This document shows, piece after piece, positions 47,473 to 55,128 of a DNA stretch of 64,000 nucleotides. Under the pieces are notes generated by a model that was not told the origin of the DNA, searched no databases, and saw nothing but the letters and a program-made list of their open reading frames with translations. Both the position numbers and the translations under genes were made by a program. Each line of letters begins with the position of its first letter. Position 1 is the stretch's first letter. Source of the stretch: CAVQJU01 sp963754955 (GTDB lineage Bacteria > Acidobacteriota > Vicinamibacteria > Vicinamibacterales > CAVVIG01); contig CAVWHY010000009.1 in the NCBI GenBank assembly GCA_963754955.1, positions 124,001 to 188,000 on the forward strand, written 5' to 3'.

Positions 47473-48624
47473 ATGAAACTCAGGGCAGAGGGCAAAGGGC
47501 AAAGGGCTGATGCAAACGGCGCGAGCCCTCAGCCGTCAGCTCTCAGCCGTGTACGTCACGCGCACCCGCTGTCATCTCGATGGGTGGCCATCGTCAGCGC
47601 CGCGACGGCCGCGTGCCTGGCGCTCGCGACCGCGTCGCAGACGTACATCTCGATGCTCAGTCACGGACACTCGTTCGTGCGGCTGTTCACGTGGCAGCTC
47701 GCGTGCTGGGGGTTCTGGGCGGTCATCGCGCCGTGGACGGTCCGCCTGAGTGGCCGTTACAGCCTGGGGCGCCTCGCGGCGCTCGGACTGGTGCTGACGA
47801 TGGTGCACGGCGCCGTCGCCGCACAGATGACGGTCTGGTTTCAACCGTATCAACCCGTGGCGTTCTACACCGTCCGGCAGGGCCTCGCGACCCTGTGGTG
47901 GGCGCTGGTACTGATCGATCCGCTCGTGTATCTTCTCCTCGTCGTCGGTGGACGCGCCTTCGCCGCCCACGAACGCGCCAGGCAGCTCGAGCTTCGCGAG
48001 ACGCAGCTCGAAGCCGAGCTGACGCGCGCGACCCTCGACGCGCTGCGGCTCGAAATCCAGCCGCACTTCCTGTTCAACACGCTGAACGCCATCGCCGCGC
48101 AGATTCGCACCAACAACAATGCGTCGGCGTTGACGATGCTGCTCGGGCTGAGCGACCTGATGCGGGCGACGATCGACCGCCCGGCCGGGCAGCTCGCGCC
48201 GCTCGGCGAAGAGCTGAGCGTCGTGAAGTGCTACGTCGATCTGCAGCGCGCGCGCTTCGGCGATCGCCTGGAGATCGCGTACGACATCGACGATGCCTGC
48301 CGGCGGCTGGAGGTGCCGACGCTGCTCCTCCAGCCGCTCGTCGAGAACGCGCTGCGGCACGGCCTCGCGCCTCAGGCCGCCGCCGGTCGCCTCGAAATCG
48401 GCGCCGCCCGACACAACGGTGCCGAGCTGCGGCTGTGGGTCACCGACAACGGCGTCGGGCTGCCCCACGGCTTCGATCCATCGCGCGACGCCGGCACCGG
48501 CCTGCGCAACACCCGGTCCCGCATCGAGCGTCTGTACGGCAGCGCCGCCGCGCTCGTGGTGCGGCCGAACGCCCCCGCGGGAACGATCGCCGAGCTGATC
48601 CTGCCGGCACCCGGTGCCGCGTGA
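47473..48624 (+). CDS. LytS/YehU-type sensor histidine kinase
   Basis: A 383-residue frame. Four membrane helices (about 37-60, 72-90, 100-123, 138-160) precede a short coiled linker (RARQLELRETQLEAELTRATLD) and a His_kinase domain with the phospho-acceptor His198 in LEIQPHFLFNTLNA. The ATP site has LVENALRHGL and DAGTGLRNTRSR. The first 36 codons run through a GGGCAAAG repeat and contain no clear structure, so the true start may be a GTG near residue 27 or 38. Its TGA overlaps the GTG of the response regulator. It senses an unknown envelope or small-molecule signal; being divergent from the sulfur operon, it is a candidate regulator of it. Confidence 0.85.
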   Translation: MKLRAEGKGQRADANGASPQPSALSRVRHAHPLSSRWVAIVSAATAACLALATASQTYISMLSHGHSFVRLFTWQLACWGFWAVIAPWTVRLSGRYSLGRLAALGLVLTMVHGAVAAQMTVWFQPYQPVAFYTVRQGLATLWWALVLIDPLVYLLLVVGGRAFAAHERARQLELRETQLEAELTRATLDALRLEIQPHFLFNTLNAIAAQIRTNNNASALTMLLGLSDLMRATIDRPAGQLAPLGEELSVVKCYVDLQRARFGDRLEIAYDIDDACRRLEVPTLLLQPLVENALRHGLAPQAAAGRLEIGAARHNGAELRLWVTDNGVGLPHGFDPSRDAGTGLRNTRSRIERLYGSAAALVVRPNAPAGTIAELILPAPGAA

Positions 48625-49397
48625 TCCGCTTCCGCGTGCTTGTCGCCGAAGACGAGCCGCACGCGCGGTCGATGGTCGTGGACCTGCTTGGCCGCGACGC
48701 CGAGGTCGAAGTGGTGGCCGACTGCGCCGACGGCCGGGCGGCCGTGGAGGCGATGTCCCGCCAGGGCGTCGACATCGCGTTCCTCGATATCGAGATGCCA
48801 GAGTCGTCCGGCCTGCAGATCGCCGAGCGCGCGGCCGCTGACGGACCCGTCGTCGTGTTCGTCACGGCGTTCAGCCGCTACGCGCCATCGGCCTTCGACG
48901 TCAGCGCGGTGGACTACGTGCTCAAGCCGTTCTCAGACGAGCGGTTCTTCGCCGCCCTCGAGCGCGCCAAGCAGCGCGTGCGCGAGCGCCGGTTGAACGC
49001 GCTGGCCGGCCAGATTGCGACGGTCTCGTCGGAGATGAAGCACGGCGACGCCGCGCCGCCGTCCGAGTATCTCCAGCGGCTGGCGTTCAAGGACGGCGAC
49101 CGGACCATCGTGCTGAACACCGCGGAGATCGTGTGGATCGAAGCCGAGGACTACTACGTGCTCATCCACTCGAAGCGCGGACGCCACATGATCCGCGCGA
49201 CCCTGGCGTCGCTCGAGGAAAGGCTGGATCCGCGGGTATTCGTCCGCGTGCACCGCGCGGCGATCGTCAACGTGGACGAAGTCCGCGAAGCCCGCGACAA
49301 TGAACGGCTGATGCTCGTCCTGTCGAACGGATCGCAGGTGCCCGTCAGCCGCTCGAGGCGCCGCCACGTCGAGCCGCTCGTCCTGCCGCGCGCGTAG
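48621..49397 (+). CDS. LytTR-family response regulator
   Basis: A 258-residue protein. The receiver domain (residues 5-120) has acidic residues DE at 11-12, phospho-acceptor Asp56 (FLDIEMP), Thr in FVTAF and Lys in VLKPFS. The LytTR DNA-binding domain (about 155-255) has VWIEAEDYYVLIHSKRGRHMI, TLASLEERLDPRVFVRVHRAAIVNVDEV and VPVSRSRR. The GTG start overlaps the kinase stop (GTGA), so the pair is co-translated. LytTR proteins bind two direct repeats spaced about one helical turn apart; the likely site is the 195-base region before the kinase and the sulfur operon, though I could not define the repeats. Confidence 0.87.
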   Translation: MIRFRVLVAEDEPHARSMVVDLLGRDAEVEVVADCADGRAAVEAMSRQGVDIAFLDIEMPESSGLQIAERAAADGPVVVFVTAFSRYAPSAFDVSAVDYVLKPFSDERFFAALERAKQRVRERRLNALAGQIATVSSEMKHGDAAPPSEYLQRLAFKDGDRTIVLNTAEIVWIEAEDYYVLIHSKRGRHMIRATLASLEERLDPRVFVRVHRAAIVNVDEVREARDNERLMLVLSNGSQVPVSRSRRRHVEPLVLPRA

Positions 49398-49406
49398 CGG
49401 GCCAGG

Positions 49407-49715
49407 CTATACTTCGACGACGTCGCCGATGAAGATGTCCGGCGCTCCGTCGTGGAAGTTCTTGATGTCGTCCAGCACGGGTCCCAGCTTCGGGTCCTTC
49501 AGCGCGTTCTGCAGTCCCGCGGCCGATTCGAAGAACGCCGAGAACATGACCTGATAAAGGGGCTTCGACCCGTCCGGCGTCATCGTCACCTTCACCATTT
49601 CGATCCGGTCCAACCCGTGCGGGACGACGACTTTCCTGACGAGCGGAAGATGGGTCGCCTTGTAGTACCCCTCGTCGAACCGGCCGGGCTTGTAGCACAC
49701 TCGCAAAACGGTCAT
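49407..49715 (-). CDS. EthD-family (dimeric alpha/beta barrel) protein
   Basis: A 102-residue protein matching EthD: VCYKPGRFDEGYYKATHLPLVRKV at 6-29, RIEMVKVTMTPDGSKPLYQVMFSAFFESAAGLQNAL, then an IFIGDVVEV end. AGAGGTG lies before the ATG at 49715. EthD proteins form ferredoxin-like dimers, some acting in degradation of ethers or polyketide-like compounds, most unassigned. It converges with the LytTR gene (9 bases between stops), which leaves no room for a separate terminator. No pathway partner is adjacent. Confidence 0.8.
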   Translation of the reverse strand: MTVLRVCYKPGRFDEGYYKATHLPLVRKVVVPHGLDRIEMVKVTMTPDGSKPLYQVMFSAFFESAAGLQNALKDPKLGPVLDDIKNFHDGAPDIFIGDVVEV

Positions 49716-49774
49716 GTCGGGCACCTCTGGGAAACGCAGGCGGAAGGGCAAGAGTATGTCACGGCCTTGACCGG

Positions 49775-50422
49775 CTACGGCAAGGACTGTTGCAGCCGCC
49801 CGCCGCGCCGGTTGTACACCTTCAACAGGTGACGGCCCGGCACGAGGCGGCTCGTGAAGACGGCAACGCCGACACCGTTCGCGTTCTTCGACGACGGGTA
49901 ACGCAGTCCGACGACCGCGCGCGACGCGAACGCTTCGGCGGCAAGCAGCTGCGTCGGTGGCAGCGGACCCGTTCCGGCCAGGTAGCTGGATTGCTGCAGG
50001 AGCCACAGGGCCGTCAGTTCCTGACGGCTGGTGCCGAGGGCATCCTGCGTTTCGGTGTCGGTGAGATCCAGGATGTCCGCCAGCACGCCGTCGACCGTCA
50101 GGAGAACCTGAGGCTCAAACAGCAGCGGCACGGGACTGCGCGGCGGCCGAAGGACCGCGGCAATTTCCTGCAGCGGCGTCAGTTCGTCTTCGGCGAGGTA
50201 CAGGCAGTCGATTCCCGGCGTCCCTGAGAGGGTCTGAGGGGTAAATCGCGCGCCCTTGCGAGCGGCGCCTCCGGGCCACAACGGCTGAACGGCACTCCCG
50301 GACGGCCCGCCAGGCGGCGGACCCGACAGGTCATCGAAATTGACGGCGCGATACCACGGACCACGCAACTGGATGCGCCCGATCTCGGGCAGCACGCGGC
50401 GCAGCGCCTGCGGCGGCAGCAT
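49775..50422 (-). CDS. RES-domain toxin
   Basis: A 215-residue RES protein. The family residues are visible: Arg25 (WYRAVNFD), Tyr75 with Glu86 (YLAEDELTPLQEI) and Ser177 (GLRYPSSK). RES toxins such as MbcT degrade NAD+ by phosphorolysis or hydrolysis. The start lies 6 bases after the stop of the antitoxin gene, the usual order for this toxin class. At 215 residues it is somewhat longer than the common 150-190. Its last part (VAVFTSRLVPGRHLLKVYNRRG) is a normal RES end. Confidence 0.85.
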   Translation of the reverse strand: MLPPQALRRVLPEIGRIQLRGPWYRAVNFDDLSGPPPGGPSGSAVQPLWPGGAARKGARFTPQTLSGTPGIDCLYLAEDELTPLQEIAAVLRPPRSPVPLLFEPQVLLTVDGVLADILDLTDTETQDALGTSRQELTALWLLQQSSYLAGTGPLPPTQLLAAEAFASRAVVGLRYPSSKNANGVGVAVFTSRLVPGRHLLKVYNRRGGRLQQSLP

Positions 50423-50428
50423 CGATCG

Positions 50429-50806
50429 TCAGGACGGCAGCCCTGCGATCGCGTTCTCCAGGAGCGTCACGACGGCATCGGCCTGGCCGCCGAGGATCAC
50501 CTCCAGCGGGGTGCGTTCTCCAAGGTCCGGATGCGGGCTGTTCAGCCAGGCGCGGGCTTCGCGGCGGTTGCGCGTCCCGCGGGAAATCAACGCGAGGCAC
50601 CGCTTGATGGGCCCGAGCCCCTTCTGCAGGCTCAGCGCGTCCGGAGTTTTGTGCACCGCGGCGTAGCTGGCGCCGACGGCCGCCGCGACCTGCGGCAGGG
50701 CCACGGCCAGGAACTCGGCGACCCGGCCTGCGTCAATCCGGCCGGTCTCGGGATCGTGCAGCTCCGCGAGAGGGACCGGAAGCATGGTGGCGGTTCTGGT
50801 GGGCAT
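50429..50806 (-). CDS. MbcA/ParS/Xre-type antitoxin (DUF2384)
   Basis: A 125-residue protein: a helical N-terminal half (IDAGRVAEFLAVALPQVAAAVGASYAAVHKTPDALSLQKGLGPI) and the DUF2384 C-terminal toxin-binding segment (EARAWLNSPHPDLGERTPLEVILGGQADAVVTLLEN). Start 50806 has AAAGG about 7 bases upstream; an ATG six codons earlier is possible. It should bind and block the RES toxin and may repress the operon. Upstream DNA (50825-50870) is AT-rich with TATATTTGG and TATTTGTGG, likely promoter and operator. Confidence 0.85.
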   Translation of the reverse strand: MPTRTATMLPVPLAELHDPETGRIDAGRVAEFLAVALPQVAAAVGASYAAVHKTPDALSLQKGLGPIKRCLALISRGTRNRREARAWLNSPHPDLGERTPLEVILGGQADAVVTLLENAIAGLPS

Positions 50807-50961
50807 CTGGCGCCTTTCTATCAACCAAATATATGCCGATAATACACCACAAATATGCCATTGGCGAATCGGCGTCGCAGGACGGGACTCCGCGGTGATA
50901 CGCAGAGAACGGCGACAGCATCAGCGATCCGGCGATGGGAGGCCTGGTGTAGGATCGCGGG

Positions 50962-51681
50962 ATGATTTTCAAACACGCATGCTCGCTCGCCGCGGCCGCT
51001 ATGGCGCTCGCCTCGATAGCGGCCGCCCAGGCGCCACCGCCTCAGGAGCGGGTTGCGGCTCTCAAGGAGTCGCTCGCCAGGAATCAGGCCGCGCTGAAGC
51101 AGTACTCGTGGGTCGAAACCACGGTCATCAGTATGAAGGGCGAGGTCAAGAAGCAGCAGCAGAAACAGTGCTCCTACGGCGCCGACGGCAAGGTGCAGAA
51201 GACGCCAATCGGCGAGCAGGAGCCGAAGGCCAAGGAACCGTCGGGCGACGGCCGCCGCGGCGGCCGCGCGAAGCAGGCCGTCGTCGCGAAAAAAGTCGGG
51301 GACATCAAGGACTACATGGAAGATGTCGCCGCGCTCGTGCACCAGTACGTGCCGCCCGACGCGCAGAAGATCCAGGCCGTGCAGGGCGCAGGCAAGCTGG
51401 CGGTCCAGCCGGGGGCGGGCGTGACCGTGCTGAACCTGAAAGACTACCTGAAGCCGGGGGATCTGCTGGCCATCGGCTTCGATCCGGCCGCGAACGCGAT
51501 GCGCAGCTACAACGTGACGTCCTACGTCGAGAAGCCCCAGGACGATGCGGTGGCGCTGGCGGTGACGTTCGCCACCCTCCCCGACGGGACCAGTTACCCG
51601 CAACAGACCCTCCTGGACGTCAAGGCGAAGAACATCCAGGTCAAGGTCACGAACTCGGGTTACAAAAAAGCCGGAACGTAG
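50962..51681 (+). CDS. Secreted protein of unknown function
   Basis: A 239-residue exported protein; the signal peptide ends near AASIAAAQA. An N-terminal helical segment (ERVAALKESLARNQAALKQYSWVETTVISMKGEVKKQQQKQCSYG) leads to a Lys/Gly-rich linker and a beta-rich C-terminal half (VGDIKDYMEDVAALVHQYVPPDAQKI, VTVLNLKDYLKPGDLLAIGFDPA, TFATLPDGTSYPQQTLLDVKAKNIQVKVTNS). The YSWVETTVIS and KQCSYGADG pattern recurs in acidobacterial exported proteins, but no function is known to me. It is monocistronic. Confidence 0.68.
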   Translation: MIFKHACSLAAAAMALASIAAAQAPPPQERVAALKESLARNQAALKQYSWVETTVISMKGEVKKQQQKQCSYGADGKVQKTPIGEQEPKAKEPSGDGRRGGRAKQAVVAKKVGDIKDYMEDVAALVHQYVPPDAQKIQAVQGAGKLAVQPGAGVTVLNLKDYLKPGDLLAIGFDPAANAMRSYNVTSYVEKPQDDAVALAVTFATLPDGTSYPQQTLLDVKAKNIQVKVTNSGYKKAGT

Positions 51682-51835
51682 CCCAACACCTCAGCCTTTC
51701 GAACCAATGGCTCTGCACCTCGGCCGTGGGCCGGTGGTCGTTCTCGTGCCCGGACGCCGGCCGTGACATACTCGGCTGTCCACACTCTCTCAACGATGCG
51801 ACACGCTGGCCTCGCGGCCGATCCGTGCCCGGCTG

Positions 51836-53032
51836 ATGATCACGACTGACTTCGGCGACCTCATCGCTGAGCGGATCCGTGTCGAGCATCGCGCGCTCGC
51901 GGCGCGCTGGTTCGATCGGCTCCTCGACCTGCTGCCCGTGGATGCGCGCGAGGTCTTTCCGACCGAAAACCTCCTCGATCACGTGCCGCTGCTCATCCTG
52001 GAGATCAGCGCGTATCTGGCTGCGCCCGAAGAGGGCGCCATCGCGGCCAACACCGCCGTGCTCGACAAGGCCCGCGAGCTCGGCGCGCTGCGGTTCTCCC
52101 AGCGCGCTTCGCTGCACCAGCTGCTCCGCGAACACCAGCTCCTCAACGCCATCCTGGTCACGTTCGTCCAGGAGGAGATCGCGCGGCTCCCAAGCTCGCC
52201 TCCGGCGGCCGAGACGGTCCGCGTCGTCTCCCGGCTGCACGACGCGACCAACGTGCTGTCGCAATCAACCGTCGAAGCGTTCGTGACGCTCTACACGCAG
52301 ACGATCGCCGAGCAGGCCCAGCGGCTCGAACAGTTCACGCGGATGGCCGCGCACGAGTGGCGCCAGCAGCTCGGGGCCCTTCAGGTCGGCGTCAATCTGC
52401 TGAGCGTGGCACGGCTGGATTCCACGCGGACGCAGCGCACGCTGGATGCGCTGGGCCGGAGCGTGACGCATCTCGTCGAATTGACGCACAAGCTCGAATC
52501 GGTCGCCCGGATGCACGACAGCGGAGACAGCGCGGTCGTCCAGGAAGTCTCCCTCGCAACGGTCGTCGAAGAGGCGGGGCGCCAGCTGCGCGAAATGGCC
52601 GAGGCGCGCGGCGTGGACATTCGCGTCGCCGAATCGCTTCCGACGATCAAAGTGGACGTGGGCCGGCTGGAGCTGGCGTTCGTCAACCTGCTGTCGAACG
52701 CGATCAAGTACTCGGACGCCGACAAACCTTCACGCTACGTCGAAGTGTCCGGGGGTAACGTCGACGGGTTTCACCGGATCCTGGTACGGGACAACGGCAT
52801 CGGCATCCCCCCCGAGGCGTTGAAGACGGTCTTCAAGCGGTTCACCCGGGCGCACGCCGACCGCGGCGACCTCGCGCATGTCCCCGGCATCGGGCTCGGA
52901 CTGGCCATCGTGGACGACTGCGTGCGGTCGATCGGCGGCCTCATCGAGGTGGAATCCGAAGAAGGTGCCGGCACGACCTTCGTCCTGCGCCTGCCCGTTA
53001 CACCCCCGCCGCCCGCCGGCAGCCCGCTCTAG
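51836..53032 (+). CDS. Soluble histidine kinase with RsbRD-like N-terminus
   Basis: A 398-residue kinase without membrane helices. Residues 1-160 are an all-helical RsbRD_N-like sensor (HRALAARWFDRLLDLLPVDAREVFPTENLLDHVPLLILEI). The H-box is FTRMAAHEWRQQLGALQVG (His173), the N-box FVNLLSNAIKYS near 285, DNGIGIPPEALKTVFKRFTR near 325 and GIGLGLAIV near 357. Such kinases are cytosolic and respond to internal signals. Its stop overlaps that of the convergent NtrC-type regulator by four bases. This suggests, but does not prove, that they form a two-component pair. Confidence 0.83.
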   Translation: MITTDFGDLIAERIRVEHRALAARWFDRLLDLLPVDAREVFPTENLLDHVPLLILEISAYLAAPEEGAIAANTAVLDKARELGALRFSQRASLHQLLREHQLLNAILVTFVQEEIARLPSSPPAAETVRVVSRLHDATNVLSQSTVEAFVTLYTQTIAEQAQRLEQFTRMAAHEWRQQLGALQVGVNLLSVARLDSTRTQRTLDALGRSVTHLVELTHKLESVARMHDSGDSAVVQEVSLATVVEEAGRQLREMAEARGVDIRVAESLPTIKVDVGRLELAFVNLLSNAIKYSDADKPSRYVEVSGGNVDGFHRILVRDNGIGIPPEALKTVFKRFTRAHADRGDLAHVPGIGLGLAIVDDCVRSIGGLIEVESEEGAGTTFVLRLPVTPPPPAGSPL

Positions 53033-54390
53033 GTGGGCGTCCGTTCGAGCTTGAACTTCTCGATCCGGTAGCGGATCTGATCGCGGTTGAGACCGAGCAA
53101 CGTTGCGGCGCGCGTCTGGTTCCACCCGCTCCGATCGAGCGCCTGGATGACGAGCGAGCGCTCGAGCTGATCGAGATCGATGCCGTTGGGCGGCAGCTCG
53201 ACGCCCTCCGTGAGGCTGCGGAGTTCCGTCATCATCGGGAAATCCGCCGTGGTGAGGACCTTGCCCTCGCCGAGCAGCATCGCGCGCTCGACCGCGTTGC
53301 GGAGCTCGCGGACGTTGCCGGGCCAGCCGTAAGTCTGCAACCGCGCGACCGCGTCGGGCGAGATGCCCTCGACGCGTTTCTTGAATTCCGCGTTGTACGA
53401 GTCCACGTAATAGTCGAGCAGCAGCGGGATGTCTTTGGCCCGCTCGCGCAGAGCCGGCAGTGCGATGGGCACGACATTGAGCCGGTAGTAGAGGTCCTCC
53501 CGGAAGCGCCGCTGCCGCACTTCTTCCTCGAGCTTCCGGTTGGTGGCCGCGATCACGCGCACGTCCACGTGAATGTCGGCCGATCCGCCAACCCGCCTGA
53601 AGGTCCGCTCTTCGAGGAACCGGAGCAGCTTGGCCTGGAGGGCGGGCACCATCTCGCCGATTTCGTCGAGGAACACCGTGCCACCGTCGGCCGTCTCGAA
53701 CAATCCGCGCTTCTGGCGATCGGCGCCGGTGAAGGCGCCGCGTTCGTGCCCGAACAGCTCGCTCTCGAGCAGGTTCTCGGGCAGCGCCGAGCAGGTGATG
53801 TTCATGAACGGCTTCGCGGCGCGCTCGCTGCCGAAGTGAATGACCTTGGCCGCGAGGTCCTTGCCGGTGCCGCTTTCGCCTGTGAGGAGGACGGTCGAGG
53901 CCGGCCCCGACGCGATCTTCTTGAGCAGCGCGCGGACGTGCACGATCGTGTCGCTCTCGCCGATGATGCGGTCCAGGCTGTACGGCTGCGCCTGCGCGCT
54001 CCGCAACGTGCGCACTTCGCGGCGGAGCCGCGTCGTTTCGAGGGCCTTCTCGACAACGAGAGCAATCTCGTCGAGGTTGAACGGCTTGTTGGCGTAGTGA
54101 TACGCCCCCTGCTTCATCGCTTCGACGGCGATCTCGACGCTCGTGTCGGCGGTCAGCAGGATGACGAGAGCATCGGGGTCCGCGGTCTTCATGCGGCGCA
54201 GGACGTCGAGGCCGTCGCCGTCCGGCAGCTTGTAATCGAGGAGGACGAGGTCCACGCTCTCACGAAACCGTTCGAGGGCTTCTGCCGCCGTTGCGGCTTC
54301 GAGGACGCGATATCCTTCGTCGCCGAGGCGGCTGGCGAGCGACCACCGAATGAGCTGTTCATCGTCGACGACGAGCACCGTGGCGCGCAT
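53029..54390 (-). CDS. NtrC-type sigma-54-dependent response regulator
   Basis: A 453-residue regulator. The receiver domain (1-120) has Asp9/Asp10, phospho-acceptor Asp52 (LLDYKLPDGDG), Thr80 and Lys102. The AAA+ domain has Walker A GESGTGKD at 171-178, the sigma-54 contact loop GAFTGA at 218-223, Walker B GTVFLDEIGE, and the arginine motif FREDLYYRLNV. The Fis-type helix-turn-helix is at the C-terminus (QTRAATLLGLNRDQIRYRIEKFKL). It activates promoters read by sigma-54 RNA polymerase. Start 54390 (MRATVLVVDDE) is chosen because the receiver begins there. No sigma-54 promoter (GG-N10-GC) could be confirmed nearby. Confidence 0.9.
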   Translation of the reverse strand: MRATVLVVDDEQLIRWSLASRLGDEGYRVLEAATAAEALERFRESVDLVLLDYKLPDGDGLDVLRRMKTADPDALVILLTADTSVEIAVEAMKQGAYHYANKPFNLDEIALVVEKALETTRLRREVRTLRSAQAQPYSLDRIIGESDTIVHVRALLKKIASGPASTVLLTGESGTGKDLAAKVIHFGSERAAKPFMNITCSALPENLLESELFGHERGAFTGADRQKRGLFETADGGTVFLDEIGEMVPALQAKLLRFLEERTFRRVGGSADIHVDVRVIAATNRKLEEEVRQRRFREDLYYRLNVVPIALPALRERAKDIPLLLDYYVDSYNAEFKKRVEGISPDAVARLQTYGWPGNVRELRNAVERAMLLGEGKVLTTADFPMMTELRSLTEGVELPPNGIDLDQLERSLVIQALDRSGWNQTRAATLLGLNRDQIRYRIEKFKLERTPT

Positions 54391-54530
54391 TTGCCTCTTG
54401 AGTATACCGACACTCAGCCGGCGGACGACCTGCAAGGAAAACCGGACGCTCGCTCATGGCGGCGGCGCTCTCCTCGCCGTAGTCTGACAGGGCCGGGCAA
54501 TCAGGCGCCGGCGGCATCCAAGGAGTTCGT

Positions 54531-55061
54531 ATGACGACGGCAGTGCGTGAAACGGGAACCACCCAGGCATCATCCACCGGAACCCTGTCGCAGGGATTGG
54601 CCGAGCGGCTCGAGAAGGGCGCTCAGGCGCTGGCGACGCTGGCGAGCGGCCTCACGGAGTCGCAGTGGCAGACGCGAATCCCCCACGATGGGCGCCCGAT
54701 CGGCGTCGTCGTGCACCACGTCGCCAACATGTACCCGCTCGAGATCCAGCTGGCGCAGGCGATGGCCGCAGGTAACGTCATCGAAGGCGTCTACTGGGAC
54801 AACGTGCACGAGATCAACGCGAAGCACGCGGCGGAGAACGGCGGGGTGACGAAGGAGGCGGCGCTGGACCTGCTCGAGCGCAACAGCGTCGCTGCGGCGG
54901 CGGCCATCCGGGCGCTGACCGACGAACAGCTGTCCACGGCCGTTCCCGTGTCGCTCTACGGTGATGCCCCGCTGACCTGCCAGTTCATGCTGGAGGATCA
55001 CGCCGTGAGGCATAGCTATCACCACCTGGCGAAGATCAAGAACGCCTTGAACACGAAGTAG
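54531..55061 (+). CDS. DinB-family four-helix protein
   Basis: A 176-residue DinB/YfiT-like protein. Metal-site histidines are visible in VVVHHVANMYPLE (about residues 61-62) and in LEDHAVRHSYHHLAKI near the C-terminus. An AAGGAG SD lies 7 bases before the ATG. DinB-like proteins bind Ni or Zn and are often thiol-dependent S-transferases (bacillithiol or mycothiol) or unassigned. It is divergent from the NtrC-type gene. The substrate is unknown. Confidence 0.8.
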   Translation: MTTAVRETGTTQASSTGTLSQGLAERLEKGAQALATLASGLTESQWQTRIPHDGRPIGVVVHHVANMYPLEIQLAQAMAAGNVIEGVYWDNVHEINAKHAAENGGVTKEAALDLLERNSVAAAAAIRALTDEQLSTAVPVSLYGDAPLTCQFMLEDHAVRHSYHHLAKIKNALNTK

Positions 55062-55090
55062 ACCCTGGACAGGAACCGAGTGTCAGGTGT

Positions 55091-55115
55091 GCGCAGGCCT
55101 GAAGGCCTGCACTAC
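55091..55115. repeat. REP-like palindrome ending CTAC
   Basis: GCAGGCCT-GA-AGGCCTGC followed by ACTAC: one half of the REPIN pattern. It lies between the convergent DinB and CHAT genes. Confidence 0.6.
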
Positions 55116-55128
55116 ACCTGGCGCCACG

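Noticed and set aside
47580..48620. Upstream part of the long frame that contains the LytTR regulator
   Set aside because: Overlaps the kinase in another frame and is Arg-rich; the regulator begins at the GTG of 48621, where receiver sequence starts.
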